From Heteroscillospira sp050943935 (GTDB lineage: Bacteria; Bacillota; Clostridia; Oscillospirales; Oscillospiraceae): DNA of 64,000 nucleotides. The notes under the pieces are model-generated. The model searched no databases and was not told the origin of the DNA. It saw only the letters and a program-made list of their open reading frames with translations. Positions 50,132 to 57,879 of the stretch are shown here, in pieces (position 1 is the first letter of the stretch; every line of letters starts with the position of its first letter). The translations under genes were made by a program, and so were the position numbers. The stretch covers positions 1 through 64,000 of the forward strand of contig JBMNQC010000003.1 in NCBI GenBank assembly GCA_050943935.1, given 5' to 3'.

Positions 50132-51532
50132 ATGGTTTTCTCCAGCGCTACCTTTTTACTGCTGTTTCTGCCCCTGTTCCTGGGCGCCTACTATCTGACG
50201 CCCAGCCGGGGCAAAAACACGGTCCTGTTCCTGTTCAGCCTGCTCTTCTACTCCTGGGGCGAGCCCGTGTATGTGGTACTGATGATCTTCTCTACGGTGC
50301 TGGACTACACCTGCGGCCTGCTGGTGGACAAGTACCGTGGGGAGCGGGGCGCAAAGGCCGCCCTGCTGGTCTCCGTCTTTGTGAACCTGGGGCTGCTGGG
50401 CCTGTTCAAGTACAGCGACTTTCTCATCACCAGCCTGAACGCCCTCATCGGCTGGCAGCTCCCCGCGCCGGGGCTGGCCCTGCCCATCGGCATCTCCTTC
50501 TACACCTTCCAGACCATGAGCTACACCATCGACGTGTACCGGGGGGACGCCAGGGTGCAGCGGAACATCCTGTCCTTCGGGGCCTATGTATCCCTGTTCC
50601 CCCAGCTCATCGCCGGCCCCATCGTCCGCTATCAGACGGTGGCCGACCAGATTGACTGCCGCACCCACACCGTGGACGCCTTTGGCGAGGGAGTCCGGCG
50701 GTTCGTCTGCGGACTTGGGAAAAAGGTGCTGCTGGCCAACAACATCGGCCTGATCTGGGAGAGCGTATCCAAGCTGCCCGAGAGCCAGTTCACCGTCCTG
50801 GGAACCTGGCTGGGTCTGGCCGCCTGCGGCTTGCAGATCTACTTCGATTTCTCCGGATACTCCGACATGGCCATCGGCCTGGGGAAAATGCTGGGGTTTC
50901 AGTTCCTGGAGAATTTCAACTATCCCTTCATTTCCAAGAGCGTCACCGAGTTCTGGCGGCGCTGGCACATCTCCCTGGGCACCTGGTTCCGGGACTATGT
51001 CTATGTCCCCCTGGGCGGAAACCGCCGGGGCTGGGCGGTACAGCTGCACAACATCGCCGTGGTGTGGCTGCTCACCGGAGCCTGGCACGGGGCCAGCTGG
51101 AATTTTGTGCTGTGGGGGGCCTATTACGGCGCCATCCTCATCATGGAAAAGTGCTTCCTGCTGAACTGGCTGGACCGGGCCCCGGCTGTGGTGGGACATC
51201 TCTACACCCTGTGCCTGGTGACGGTCAGCTGGGCGCTGTTCTCTGTGGAGGACCTGGGGCGGACCGGGGCTTTTCTCCGGGCTATGTTCGGCGGTGCCCC
51301 CCTCTGGAATACAGATGCTCTCTATCTGCTGACCACCTCTGTCCCGCTGCTCCTGGCGGCCGTCCTTGCCGCCACCCCGCTGGCGGCAAAGGGGTACAGG
51401 GCCCTCTCCGCAAAGCTGGGGGAGCTGCCCCTGGCCCTGGCCGACTGCACCGCTGCTGCCGGGTGTATGGTGCTGTGCACCGCATACCTCATCAGCGGCT
51501 CTTACAACCCATTCCTCTATTTCCGTTTTTAG
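50132..51532 (+). CDS. MBOAT-family O-acyltransferase (AlgI/PatA-like)
   Basis: 466 residues, polytopic. Features of bacterial MBOAT enzymes: FSSATFLLLFLPLFLGAYYL, LPIGISFYTFQTMSYTIDVY, FWRRWHISLGTWFRDYVYVP and the active-site region LTGAWHGASWNFVLWG, with His319. These proteins pass acyl groups across the membrane to a wall polymer or polysaccharide, with an AlgJ/AlgX-type partner outside. The partner is the next gene, 12 bases downstream. Codon use avoids ATA for isoleucine, unlike core genes in the window, suggesting transfer. The acceptor polymer is not identifiable. Confidence 0.95.
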   Translation: MVFSSATFLLLFLPLFLGAYYLTPSRGKNTVLFLFSLLFYSWGEPVYVVLMIFSTVLDYTCGLLVDKYRGERGAKAALLVSVFVNLGLLGLFKYSDFLITSLNALIGWQLPAPGLALPIGISFYTFQTMSYTIDVYRGDARVQRNILSFGAYVSLFPQLIAGPIVRYQTVADQIDCRTHTVDAFGEGVRRFVCGLGKKVLLANNIGLIWESVSKLPESQFTVLGTWLGLAACGLQIYFDFSGYSDMAIGLGKMLGFQFLENFNYPFISKSVTEFWRRWHISLGTWFRDYVYVPLGGNRRGWAVQLHNIAVVWLLTGAWHGASWNFVLWGAYYGAILIMEKCFLLNWLDRAPAVVGHLYTLCLVTVSWALFSVEDLGRTGAFLRAMFGGAPLWNTDALYLLTTSVPLLLAAVLAATPLAAKGYRALSAKLGELPLALADCTAAAGCMVLCTAYLISGSYNPFLYFRF

Positions 51533-51544
51533 AAGGTGCCACCC

Positions 51545-52648
51545 ATGAGAAACAAGATCGTCACCACATTTTTCTGCCTGCTGCTGGTGGGCGCCGCCGC
51601 CCTGTCCCTGGCACTGCCAGACCGCTATTACTCAGAGAGTGAAAAGCGTCTGCTGACCCAGCGGGAGGAGCTGAAGGCGGAGGAGTACGGCTCCGGCAAG
51701 TTCCAGTCCGCCCTGGACAAATACCTTACCGACCAATTTCCGGGGCGGAACGGGTGGATCTCCCTAAAAACCCTGGCCGACCTTGCCGGCGGAAAGCGGG
51801 AGGTGGGCGGCGTGTTTTTTGCCCGGGACGGCTACCTGATCCAGAACTTTGACGCCATCAATGCCAGCCGGTTCATCAGCAACACCACCCAGTTGAAAAA
51901 GCTGTCGGACCAGGTGGGGGAACTGGGCCTGCCCTGCACCGTCATGCCCATCCCCACGGCGGTGCAGATTTTAGAGGACAAGCTGCCCGCCTTCGCCACG
52001 CACGCAGACCAGAGCCAGGCCATCGCCTATCTGAAGGAGCAGGGCCTTGACGTGGTGGACGTGACCCAGGCCCTGACCGACCACAGCGGGGAGTATATCT
52101 ACTACCGCACCGACCACCACTATACCAGCCTGGGGGCCTACTACTGCTACGCCGCCTATCGGGAGAGCCGGGGCCTGCCCGTTCCGGCGCTGGGGGACTA
52201 TCAGACGGAGGCCCTCTCCACCAACTTTCTGGGCACCTCCTACAACAAGGTCAACTACCCCTTCGCCCAGGCGGACACCATCACGGCCTACTATAAAAGC
52301 GACCGCCACGCCGTCAGCTATAACGACGGAGAGAAAAAGTCGGACAGCCTCTATGAGCGGAGCTATCTGGAGGGCCGGGACCAGTACGGCGTGTTCCTCA
52401 ACTCCAACCAGGCCCAGACCGTTATCCAGGGCGGCGGTCAGACCGGAAAGCTGCTGCTGGTCAAGGACTCCTTCGGCAACTCCCTGGCCCAATTCCCGGC
52501 GGAGGACTACGCCGAGGTGCATATGGTGGATCTGCGCTTTTTCCGGGACAGCCTCTCCGACTATATCCGGGACAACGGCATCACCGAGGTGCTGGTGGTC
52601 TACGGCATCCCCAATCTGACCAACGATGCGGCGCTGTCCATTCAATAA
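51545..52648 (+). CDS. DHHW-family protein (AlgX/AlgJ-like SGNH hydrolase fold), MBOAT partner
   Basis: 367 residues. N-terminal membrane anchor (about 5-25), then an SGNH-like domain with the DHHY motif at Asp190-His192 (RTDHHYTSLGAYYC) and the KDSFGNSL motif at about 307-313, whose serine would be the nucleophile, and a VVYGIPNLTND end. DHHW proteins are the extracellular acetyltransferase partners of MBOAT enzymes. The ATG at 51545 is chosen over an upstream GTG because AAGGTG is well placed. It follows the MBOAT gene at once. Confidence 0.92.
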   Translation: MRNKIVTTFFCLLLVGAAALSLALPDRYYSESEKRLLTQREELKAEEYGSGKFQSALDKYLTDQFPGRNGWISLKTLADLAGGKREVGGVFFARDGYLIQNFDAINASRFISNTTQLKKLSDQVGELGLPCTVMPIPTAVQILEDKLPAFATHADQSQAIAYLKEQGLDVVDVTQALTDHSGEYIYYRTDHHYTSLGAYYCYAAYRESRGLPVPALGDYQTEALSTNFLGTSYNKVNYPFAQADTITAYYKSDRHAVSYNDGEKKSDSLYERSYLEGRDQYGVFLNSNQAQTVIQGGGQTGKLLLVKDSFGNSLAQFPAEDYAEVHMVDLRFFRDSLSDYIRDNGITEVLVVYGIPNLTNDAALSIQ

Positions 52649-52686
52649 AGGACGAAAGAAAAATCTCCAAGAATTTTTGAAAACTT

Positions 52687-52714
52687 TGCAACATATCAGT
52701 TGACCCGCTTGTAT
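52687..52714 (+). promoter_or_regulatory. candidate ECF-type promoter of the LysM gene
   Basis: TGCAACAT (52687-52694) and GTAT (52711-52714) with 18 bases between TGCAAC and GTAT, identical to the site upstream of the DUF4358 gene. It ends 53 bases before the start codon. No intrinsic terminator separates it from the upstream operon. Confidence 0.5.
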
Positions 52715-52766
52715 AACTAAGTAGAACGGCAAGTGAGCCGTACAAATTAAGAAAAGGATGATAACC

Positions 52767-53624
52767 ATGAAAATCAAAAGAACTCTTTCCGTTTCCCTGG
52801 CAGCCCTCATGCTGATGAGCGCGGCCGCCATCCCCGCCCTGGCCGCCGAAACCACCCCCGCAAACGCCAACACCGTGGACTATATCGACGAGATGATCGA
52901 AGGGCTGAAGGACCTGCCCGCTGACGAAAACGGTATGCCCGCTGTCATCGCCCCTAACCCCATGGCCGATGAGGGTAATGACACAGTGGATCATGTGGAT
53001 GATATGATCAAGGGCCTGGATAATCTGCCCACGGACGAAAACGGGATGGCTCCTGTCATCGCCCCAGTTCCGGCTGATCGCTACACCGTGGTGAAGGGCG
53101 ACAGTCTTTGGAAGATTGCTCAGAAATATTTGGGCAGCGGCCAGCAGTGGACGGAGCTTTATGAGATGAACCGGGCGGCCATCAAGGACCCCGATCTCAT
53201 TTTTGTCGGTCAGGCCCTGACTATTCCCGGAAACACCGCTGTGAGCGGCGACGTCAATGTGGCGCCGCCCAGCCCGTATATCCCCTGCGCTGATCTGGCC
53301 GAGGCGGAGAAGCTGGCTGGTTTTACGCTGTCTGTTCCCGGCACCCCCGATGTCGTTGAGGCCTGGGAGGGCGTGATGATCCAGGCTATTTACGGCGGCG
53401 AGAACGAGACCATGCGTATCCGCAAGGGCACCGGCAGCGACGACATCAGCGGTGACTGCAATATCTACACCGAGGTGGAGACCGTGGACGGCGTGACCAT
53501 CAAGGGCGAGCATGATGCCTTCTCCCTTGCCATTTGGGAAGAAGATGGCTATTCCTACTCCATCAGCGTTGCCCAGGCTCTGTCCCAGGCTGATATGCTG
53601 GCGCTGGTGGCTTCCGTCAAATAA
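52767..53624 (+). CDS. secreted LysM protein with a sensor-like C-terminal domain
   Basis: 285 residues: signal peptide (1-27, ending PALAAE), two 27-residue tandem repeats (37-63 and 74-100; VDYIDEMIEGLKDLP and VDHVDDMIKGLDNLP), a LysM domain (about 105-154, YTVVKGDSLWKIAQKYLGSG) that binds peptidoglycan, and a C-terminal domain from about 175. That domain shares the pattern RKxxGxxD(I/V)SGDxNxY and a following (E/D)G(N)YSYS strand with the anti-sigma-like protein at 56183. AAAGGATG precedes the ATG. The repeats are probably a linker across the wall. It may report wall state to the sigma circuit; this is inference. Confidence 0.88.
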   Translation: MKIKRTLSVSLAALMLMSAAAIPALAAETTPANANTVDYIDEMIEGLKDLPADENGMPAVIAPNPMADEGNDTVDHVDDMIKGLDNLPTDENGMAPVIAPVPADRYTVVKGDSLWKIAQKYLGSGQQWTELYEMNRAAIKDPDLIFVGQALTIPGNTAVSGDVNVAPPSPYIPCADLAEAEKLAGFTLSVPGTPDVVEAWEGVMIQAIYGGENETMRIRKGTGSDDISGDCNIYTEVETVDGVTIKGEHDAFSLAIWEEDGYSYSISVAQALSQADMLALVASVK

Positions 53625-53697
53625 CTACGACCGGGTTTTACAGGGCGGGCTGGACCAAGTCCGGCCTGCTCTGTGAAACATTTTTGAGGAAGCTGCC

Positions 53698-54234
53698 ATG
53701 CCCTACCAATTTGAAAACCGATACAGACTGACCGACGAAATGCTCCTGGAGTATGTGAAGCGGCGAAACAGCCGGAGCCTTTTCATGGGAAGTCTTATGT
53801 TCAGCGGGATTAACGCCCTGCTGGGGATACTCCTGTTTTATCTGCACAAGTCCGCCTGGGCCGCAGTATTATGTTTCTTTGCCGCCGTGGGCCTCGCTTC
53901 CGGACTTTCCATCCCGGTCTTTTTCCTCTGCCGCAGGCGCTTCCCACTCTCAAGCGCTCCGGTCAGAGAGACCGTTGTGCGCTTCGGTGAACAGATCTAT
54001 TACAGAGAGGGCGGCCGCTGGGAAACCATCGACTACCGTTCCCTGACCGGGATACGCATCTGCCGCACCTTTTTCGCTCTGGATATGGGGCGGCAGGCCC
54101 CCATTCTTCTTTCACCCAATGGGTTCTCCAATGGAGACAGCACTCCCTTCTGGCATTTCTTGAGGGAAAAGCGACCGGATCTAAAGGTGAAAACAGTAAA
54201 CCTCTTTACTCGGAAAGGAGCCCTCAGAAGATGA
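53698..54234 (+). CDS. YcxB-like membrane protein
   Basis: 178 residues with two membrane helices (about 35-85) after a charged N-terminus (QFENRYRLTDEMLLEYVKRR), followed by a soluble domain containing GEQIYYREGGRWETIDYRSL, as in YcxB-like proteins. The function of the family is unknown. The stop overlaps the start of the permease gene (ATGA), so the two are translated together. It has AGGAAG upstream of the start. Confidence 0.72.
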   Translation: MPYQFENRYRLTDEMLLEYVKRRNSRSLFMGSLMFSGINALLGILLFYLHKSAWAAVLCFFAAVGLASGLSIPVFFLCRRRFPLSSAPVRETVVRFGEQIYYREGGRWETIDYRSLTGIRICRTFFALDMGRQAPILLSPNGFSNGDSTPFWHFLREKRPDLKVKTVNLFTRKGALRR

Positions 54235-55478
54235 AGCTGGGACAAGCCTTGAAAATGGCTGTGAAATCCATTTCCAGCAGCAAAATGCGCTCTCTGCTCA
54301 CCATGCTGGGTGTCATCATCGGCATTGCCTCTGTGATCGTCATGGTGTCCTATGCCAAAGGTCAAAACATGGCCATGCAGGAATACTACAAAAGTCTGGG
54401 CAGCAACCGTATTAGTGTATACGCAACGCGTAATGACAAGCTGCGCCCCTTTGATGTTTGTATGGCCCTCCAGAAATATTGCCTGAAAGAGCAGGAAACA
54501 ATTTCGGCTTTTGCGCCCGATATGCAGATCGGCGGAGTCAATATCCAGTACGGTACCAAGCGTTTAAGCGAGGAGAATTATAATACATATCCCACCGTCT
54601 ATTTGAGCAACGAGCAGTTTGGCCAATGCAACAACTACAGACTGGCGAGGGGGCGTGAACCTTCCCCTTTGGAAATCAGCCGCTATCATCAAGTGTGCGT
54701 GTTGGGGGCGGCCACGGCCCGGGAGCTGTTTGATAGTTCCAATCCAATCAATCAGAAGATACAGATAAATGGTCATCCTTTTCTGGTCATAGGCGTATAT
54801 GAGCCCAAGGCCGGAAAGGTGGCCGGAAAAAAGGAAGAGCAGGCGAGTATAAAAGAAGCGTTGGAGGCCCAGGACAGGCTGATTCTCCTTCCGTACTCCA
54901 TGACCCGAATCCTGAATCAGAATCAACCTGTTGAGAGCTTTACTGTGAAGGCCAAAAATGCCTATACGCTTCCGAAGGCACTTTCAGGTCTGACAGTTTT
55001 TTGCCGGGACTATTCAGAATCTTACGGTGGAAGTTCTGATGTGTCCAGCAGCGATAGCTTTATCCAGCAAGATGACGAAGCGAACAAAATGCAGCAGCGC
55101 TTCCTGGGCGGCATTGCCGCCATATCCCTGCTGGTAGGCGGAATTGGCATTATGAACATCATGCTGGTAACGGTAAAAGAGCGCACCCGTGAGATCGGTA
55201 TCCGAAAAGCCATAGGCGCCGAGCGAAAGAGCATTATCACACAATTTCTCATTGAGGCCGCCGTTCTTTGCGGCGCCGGAGGTGTTCTTGGCGTTGTAAC
55301 AGGCTGTCTGGGAACGCTGATTTTAGGGAAAATAACATTCGATACGATTCTTCTCCCGGATGCGGCAATTACCACAGGCTCACTGGTGATTTCCCTGCTT
55401 CTTGGGCTGATTTTCGGCATGTATCCGGCCGCCAAGGCCTCCCGCTTACCGCCTGTGGAGGCTTTGAGAACCGACTGA
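54231..55478 (+). CDS. MacB/FtsX-type ABC transporter permease
   Basis: 415 residues: one N-terminal membrane helix (about 25-45, SLLTMLGVIIGIASVIVMVS), a large extracytoplasmic MacB_PCD domain (50-270), then three helices of the FtsX domain (IGIMNIMLVTVKERTREIGI, which includes the family signature). MacB-type pumps are mechanotransmitters that work on envelope substrates. No ATP-binding partner lies next to it, which is unusual; the ATPase must come from elsewhere or be lost. It overlaps the upstream YcxB-like gene by four bases. Confidence 0.9.
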   Translation: MKLGQALKMAVKSISSSKMRSLLTMLGVIIGIASVIVMVSYAKGQNMAMQEYYKSLGSNRISVYATRNDKLRPFDVCMALQKYCLKEQETISAFAPDMQIGGVNIQYGTKRLSEENYNTYPTVYLSNEQFGQCNNYRLARGREPSPLEISRYHQVCVLGAATARELFDSSNPINQKIQINGHPFLVIGVYEPKAGKVAGKKEEQASIKEALEAQDRLILLPYSMTRILNQNQPVESFTVKAKNAYTLPKALSGLTVFCRDYSESYGGSSDVSSSDSFIQQDDEANKMQQRFLGGIAAISLLVGGIGIMNIMLVTVKERTREIGIRKAIGAERKSIITQFLIEAAVLCGAGGVLGVVTGCLGTLILGKITFDTILLPDAAITTGSLVISLLLGLIFGMYPAAKASRLPPVEALRTD

Positions 55479-55534
55479 TGTTGGCAGCTGTATGTCTCAA
55501 ACAAGTTGACGCGGAAGCATACGAATGATAAACT

Positions 55535-55555
55535 GCTTTTGCAATCCGCAAAAGC
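55535..55555 (+). other. hairpin beside the sigma gene ribosome site
   Basis: GCTTTTGC / GCAAAAGC with an AATCC loop, ending 1-2 bases before the GAGGAGGG ribosome site of the sigma gene. It could modulate translation. It lacks a T run, so it is not a terminator and the sigma gene may be read from the upstream permease transcript. Confidence 0.5.
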
Positions 55556-55572
55556 CGAGGAGGGATCAAAAC

Positions 55573-56196
55573 ATGCAATTATATCTTGCTCAAAAGGGAG
55601 TTGGATACCTTCTGCTCAATTTTGCGCTATATCTTTCTAATGCGGTTTTTAAATGGTTCTCCGCTTACTTTGCTTCTGTCGAAAAAGACGATGAGATCCA
55701 ACGCGCAGTCAGCCGGGAGAGCATCAACCGGCAGGCCGAGCGGCTGCTGGCCAATCATGGCAACGCCGTTCTCCGAATGGCGTATTCCTACCTCCATAAT
55801 ATGGAGGACGCAGAGGAGATTTTACAGGACACTCTGGTGCAGTTTCTAAAGGCGGCTCCAACTTTGGAAACCTGTGAACATGAAAAGGCGTGGTTTCTCC
55901 ATGTGGCCGCCAATCTGTGCCGCAACCGTTTGAAATACAATACCATCCGGCAGACCGACGAGCTGGCGGACGATCTGGAAGCCGAGGGACGGAGCGAGCT
56001 GCTCTTTGTCTGGGACGCCGTGAAATCTCTCCCGGAAAAATACCGGGAGGTAGTCCACCTATATTATTATGAGGGCTACCAGACCGCGGAGATTGCCAGG
56101 ATGCTGGAAATGAAGGAGTCCACCGTCCGTTCCAATTTGGCCCGCGGCCGGGAAAAGCTCAAGTCTGTATTGAAGGAGGCGTATGATTTTGGATAG
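55573..56196 (+). CDS. RNA polymerase sigma factor, ECF-like (sigma-70 family)
   Basis: 207 residues with a hydrophobic-looking N-terminal extension of about 40 residues (LYLAQKGVGYLLLNFALYLS), then region 2 (about 75-105: MAYSYLHNMEDAEEILQDTL) and region 4 (about 150-200: LPEKYREVVHLYYYEGYQTA and SNLARGREKL). The start is fixed by GAGGAGGG before ATG 55573. It overlaps the anti-sigma-like gene by 14 bases. Candidate targets are the two TGCAAC-N18-GTAT promoters in the same island. The N-terminal extension, if membrane-associated, would be odd for an ECF factor. Confidence 0.92.
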   Translation: MQLYLAQKGVGYLLLNFALYLSNAVFKWFSAYFASVEKDDEIQRAVSRESINRQAERLLANHGNAVLRMAYSYLHNMEDAEEILQDTLVQFLKAAPTLETCEHEKAWFLHVAANLCRNRLKYNTIRQTDELADDLEAEGRSELLFVWDAVKSLPEKYREVVHLYYYEGYQTAEIARMLEMKESTVRSNLARGREKLKSVLKEAYDFG

Positions 56197-56821
56197 GAAG
56201 TATGATGAGATCATGGAAAAGATTGAAGTTACCCCCGAAATGCGTCAGCGTATTTTGAATAACATTCAGGATATGGACTTGTCCGAGAAAAAGCCCGCCA
56301 AGGTCATCCGCTTCCCTAGATGGCGGCAGCTCACGACTTTGGCCGCCTGTTTTGCCCTGCTGTTGGTGGGAGCATTGACCCTGCCCAACTATTTGACCCA
56401 AGACCCGCTCCCTACTGAAATGGTAGGCAATCCTTTGGAGGACATTGTTGAAGTCGCCTCTGTTCAGGAGCTGGGCCAGGCCGTGGGCTTTGATGTGGCC
56501 GAGGTGGAAGGGCTCCCCTTTACGCCGGAAGAAACCACATATTTCTCTTACTGGAATAGTATGGCTGAAATCACCTATTCGGGCGAGGGGCAGTCTGCCA
56601 CATACCGCAAGGCCCCCGGCGCAGCGGATGTGAGCGGCGACAGCAACGATTACCCTGCCGAGACCTCTGTCCGTGTCAACGATGTTTCCGTCGCTCTGAA
56701 GGGATACGAAAATTACACGCTGGCAACCTGGACAGACGGCAATTACTCATACTCGCTGACGTTGAGCAGCGGTAAGACCGATGCGGAATGGCAAACAATC
56801 CTTGGGAGGAATCTGAGATGA
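56183..56821 (+). CDS. anti-sigma-factor-like membrane protein with extracytoplasmic sensor domain
   Basis: 212 residues: cytoplasmic N-terminus of about 45, one membrane helix (about 50-70, TTLAACFALLLVGALTLPNY), and an outer domain of about 140. The outer domain shares RKxxGxxDVSGDxNxY and DGNYSYS with the C-terminus of the secreted LysM protein. No zinc-binding HxxxCxxC anti-sigma motif is seen in the cytoplasmic part. Position and overlap with the sigma gene (14 bases) make it the likely partner regulator. GAAGGAGGCG lies before the ATG. Confidence 0.82.
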   Translation: MILDRKYDEIMEKIEVTPEMRQRILNNIQDMDLSEKKPAKVIRFPRWRQLTTLAACFALLLVGALTLPNYLTQDPLPTEMVGNPLEDIVEVASVQELGQAVGFDVAEVEGLPFTPEETTYFSYWNSMAEITYSGEGQSATYRKAPGAADVSGDSNDYPAETSVRVNDVSVALKGYENYTLATWTDGNYSYSLTLSSGKTDAEWQTILGRNLR

Positions 56822-56982
56822 CGCCTTACATTGCAGCCGCTCATCCCGCCTGGGTAAATGAGGAAGATAAAATCATATCCTTTCACCAGGTAGACGGATA
56901 TGAGCCTGTCGTGTTTGAACAATGCAGCTCTTTTACTGCCTTTATCCTGCAAATGATAGAGCAGCATTTTAAGTTTCAGTAG
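56818..56982 (+). CDS. 54-residue protein coupled to the anti-sigma gene
   Basis: 54 residues starting MTPYIAAAHPAWVNEEDKII, followed by SFHQVDGYEPVVFEQCSS; soluble, mixed alpha/beta. I do not recognise a family with confidence. The start overlaps the stop of the anti-sigma-like gene (ATGA), and GGGAGGA precedes it, so it is very likely translated. It could be a third component of the sigma circuit or an unrelated hitchhiker. Confidence 0.62.
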   Translation: MTPYIAAAHPAWVNEEDKIISFHQVDGYEPVVFEQCSSFTAFILQMIEQHFKFQ

Positions 56983-57026
56983 GCACTTCACTCGCACATC
57001 TCACATTGAGGCACATTTTAATACTG

Positions 57027-57080
57027 ATGAGCAGCAACGAGCAGGAGGCGCTGATACGCCTCCTGCTCGTTGCTGCTCAT
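57027..57080. terminator. 24-base-pair perfect palindrome, probable terminator
   Basis: Positions 57027-57050 are the exact reverse complement of 57057-57080, with a 6-base loop. It ends the sigma operon and precedes the convergent FNT gene. It has only a short AT-rich tail and no real T run, so it may also act as an RNA-processing or repeat element. Confidence 0.7.
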
Positions 57081-57173
57081 AGCAATTATTATATCTTCTA
57101 TTAAAACAAAATGTAATCCTATTTAGAATGGATGGTTTTGTTGCCCTTGTAAGGGCAGCCAGCGTAGCCGTAT

Positions 57174-57803
57174 CTACTTCACATATTTATTTCTCAGCTG
57201 CCGGGCCACAGGGAAAATCCAGCCGCCCACGGCGTTGCCCAGGGTCATCACCAGCAGATACAGGAAAGCCTTGCCGCTCCACATTCCGGCAATGGAAAAA
57301 TAATACATATTGGCCACGCAATGCTCAAAGCCGCATAGGATGAACACGGGCACGCCCAAAAACAGGGCTATGTACTTGCCGACCTCATGTTTGTTGTTAT
57401 TGAAATTGTCAACTGCAATGAATATCATAATATTGCAGAATACAGCCAGGATAAAAATACTAAGCAGACTGTCGTCCAGCTTTGTCTGGCACATTCCCGC
57501 AGCCCGCTCGGCCAGAGGAGCCGCCACACGGGTCATGCGCAGCAGGGCCGCCGTGCCCCAGGTGCCCAGCAGATTGCCCAGCCAGATTATAGGCACGCCT
57601 ATGCAAAACTCCCTGTCCTTCTCAAACACATAGCACACCTTGCCGGTATACAGATTGTGTCCGAAAGTAACGATAATGAACAAGCCCACAGTAAAAAACA
57701 GCGCGCCCACGACCTTACTCTCCACAGAAAGGAACACCGTTCCCCCAACAGCAATGGCTATACCCGCCAGGACCGCGTAAACAAAAGTGAAAATTCTGCT
57801 CAT
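57174..57803 (-). CDS. formate/nitrite transporter (FNT) family channel, short form
   Basis: 209 residues with about six membrane helices. Family signatures are FGHNLYTGKVCYVF, IPIIWLGNLLG-type sequence here as VPIIWLGNLLGTWG, CGFEHCVANMYYF with the selectivity histidine, and LGNAVGGWIF at the end. FNT channels pass formate, nitrite, hydrosulfide or similar anions. It is shorter than the usual 250-290 residues at the N-terminus. The promoter is overlapped by a Rex-type operator, so it should be expressed when NADH is high. Confidence 0.9.
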   Translation of the reverse strand: MSRIFTFVYAVLAGIAIAVGGTVFLSVESKVVGALFFTVGLFIIVTFGHNLYTGKVCYVFEKDREFCIGVPIIWLGNLLGTWGTAALLRMTRVAAPLAERAAGMCQTKLDDSLLSIFILAVFCNIMIFIAVDNFNNNKHEVGKYIALFLGVPVFILCGFEHCVANMYYFSIAGMWSGKAFLYLLVMTLGNAVGGWIFPVARQLRNKYVK

Positions 57804-57842
57804 ATCGAATTCTCCTTCATATTTGTTTTTGGGACCGCTATT

Positions 57843-57879
57843 TTGTTAAAAGTTTAACACCTATTCCTCTTTTTGTCAA
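57843..57879 (-). promoter_or_regulatory. promoter of FNT gene with overlapping Rex operator
   Basis: On the minus strand TTGACA (57879-57874), 17 bases, TAAACT (57856-57851). The operator, TTGTTAA-AAGT-TTAACAC (57843-57860 on the plus strand), matches the published Rex consensus TTGTTAANNNNTTAACAA at all but the last base and covers the -10. A perfect 18-base palindrome AATCCCAATTTTGGGATT (57878-57895) lies immediately upstream of the -35. Confidence 0.8.

Noticed and set aside
55505..55522. Shared GTTGACSCG-N4-YATA sequence upstream of both the sigma gene and the LysM gene as a promoter
   Set aside because: The match is only 12 of 19 positions and the spacing does not fit -35 and -10 boxes. 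The TGCAAC-N18-GTAT element is better supported.
57027..57080. tRNA or other structured RNA gene at the long palindrome
   Set aside because: It is a simple perfect hairpin with no cloverleaf, and no CCA or anticodon arm can be drawn.
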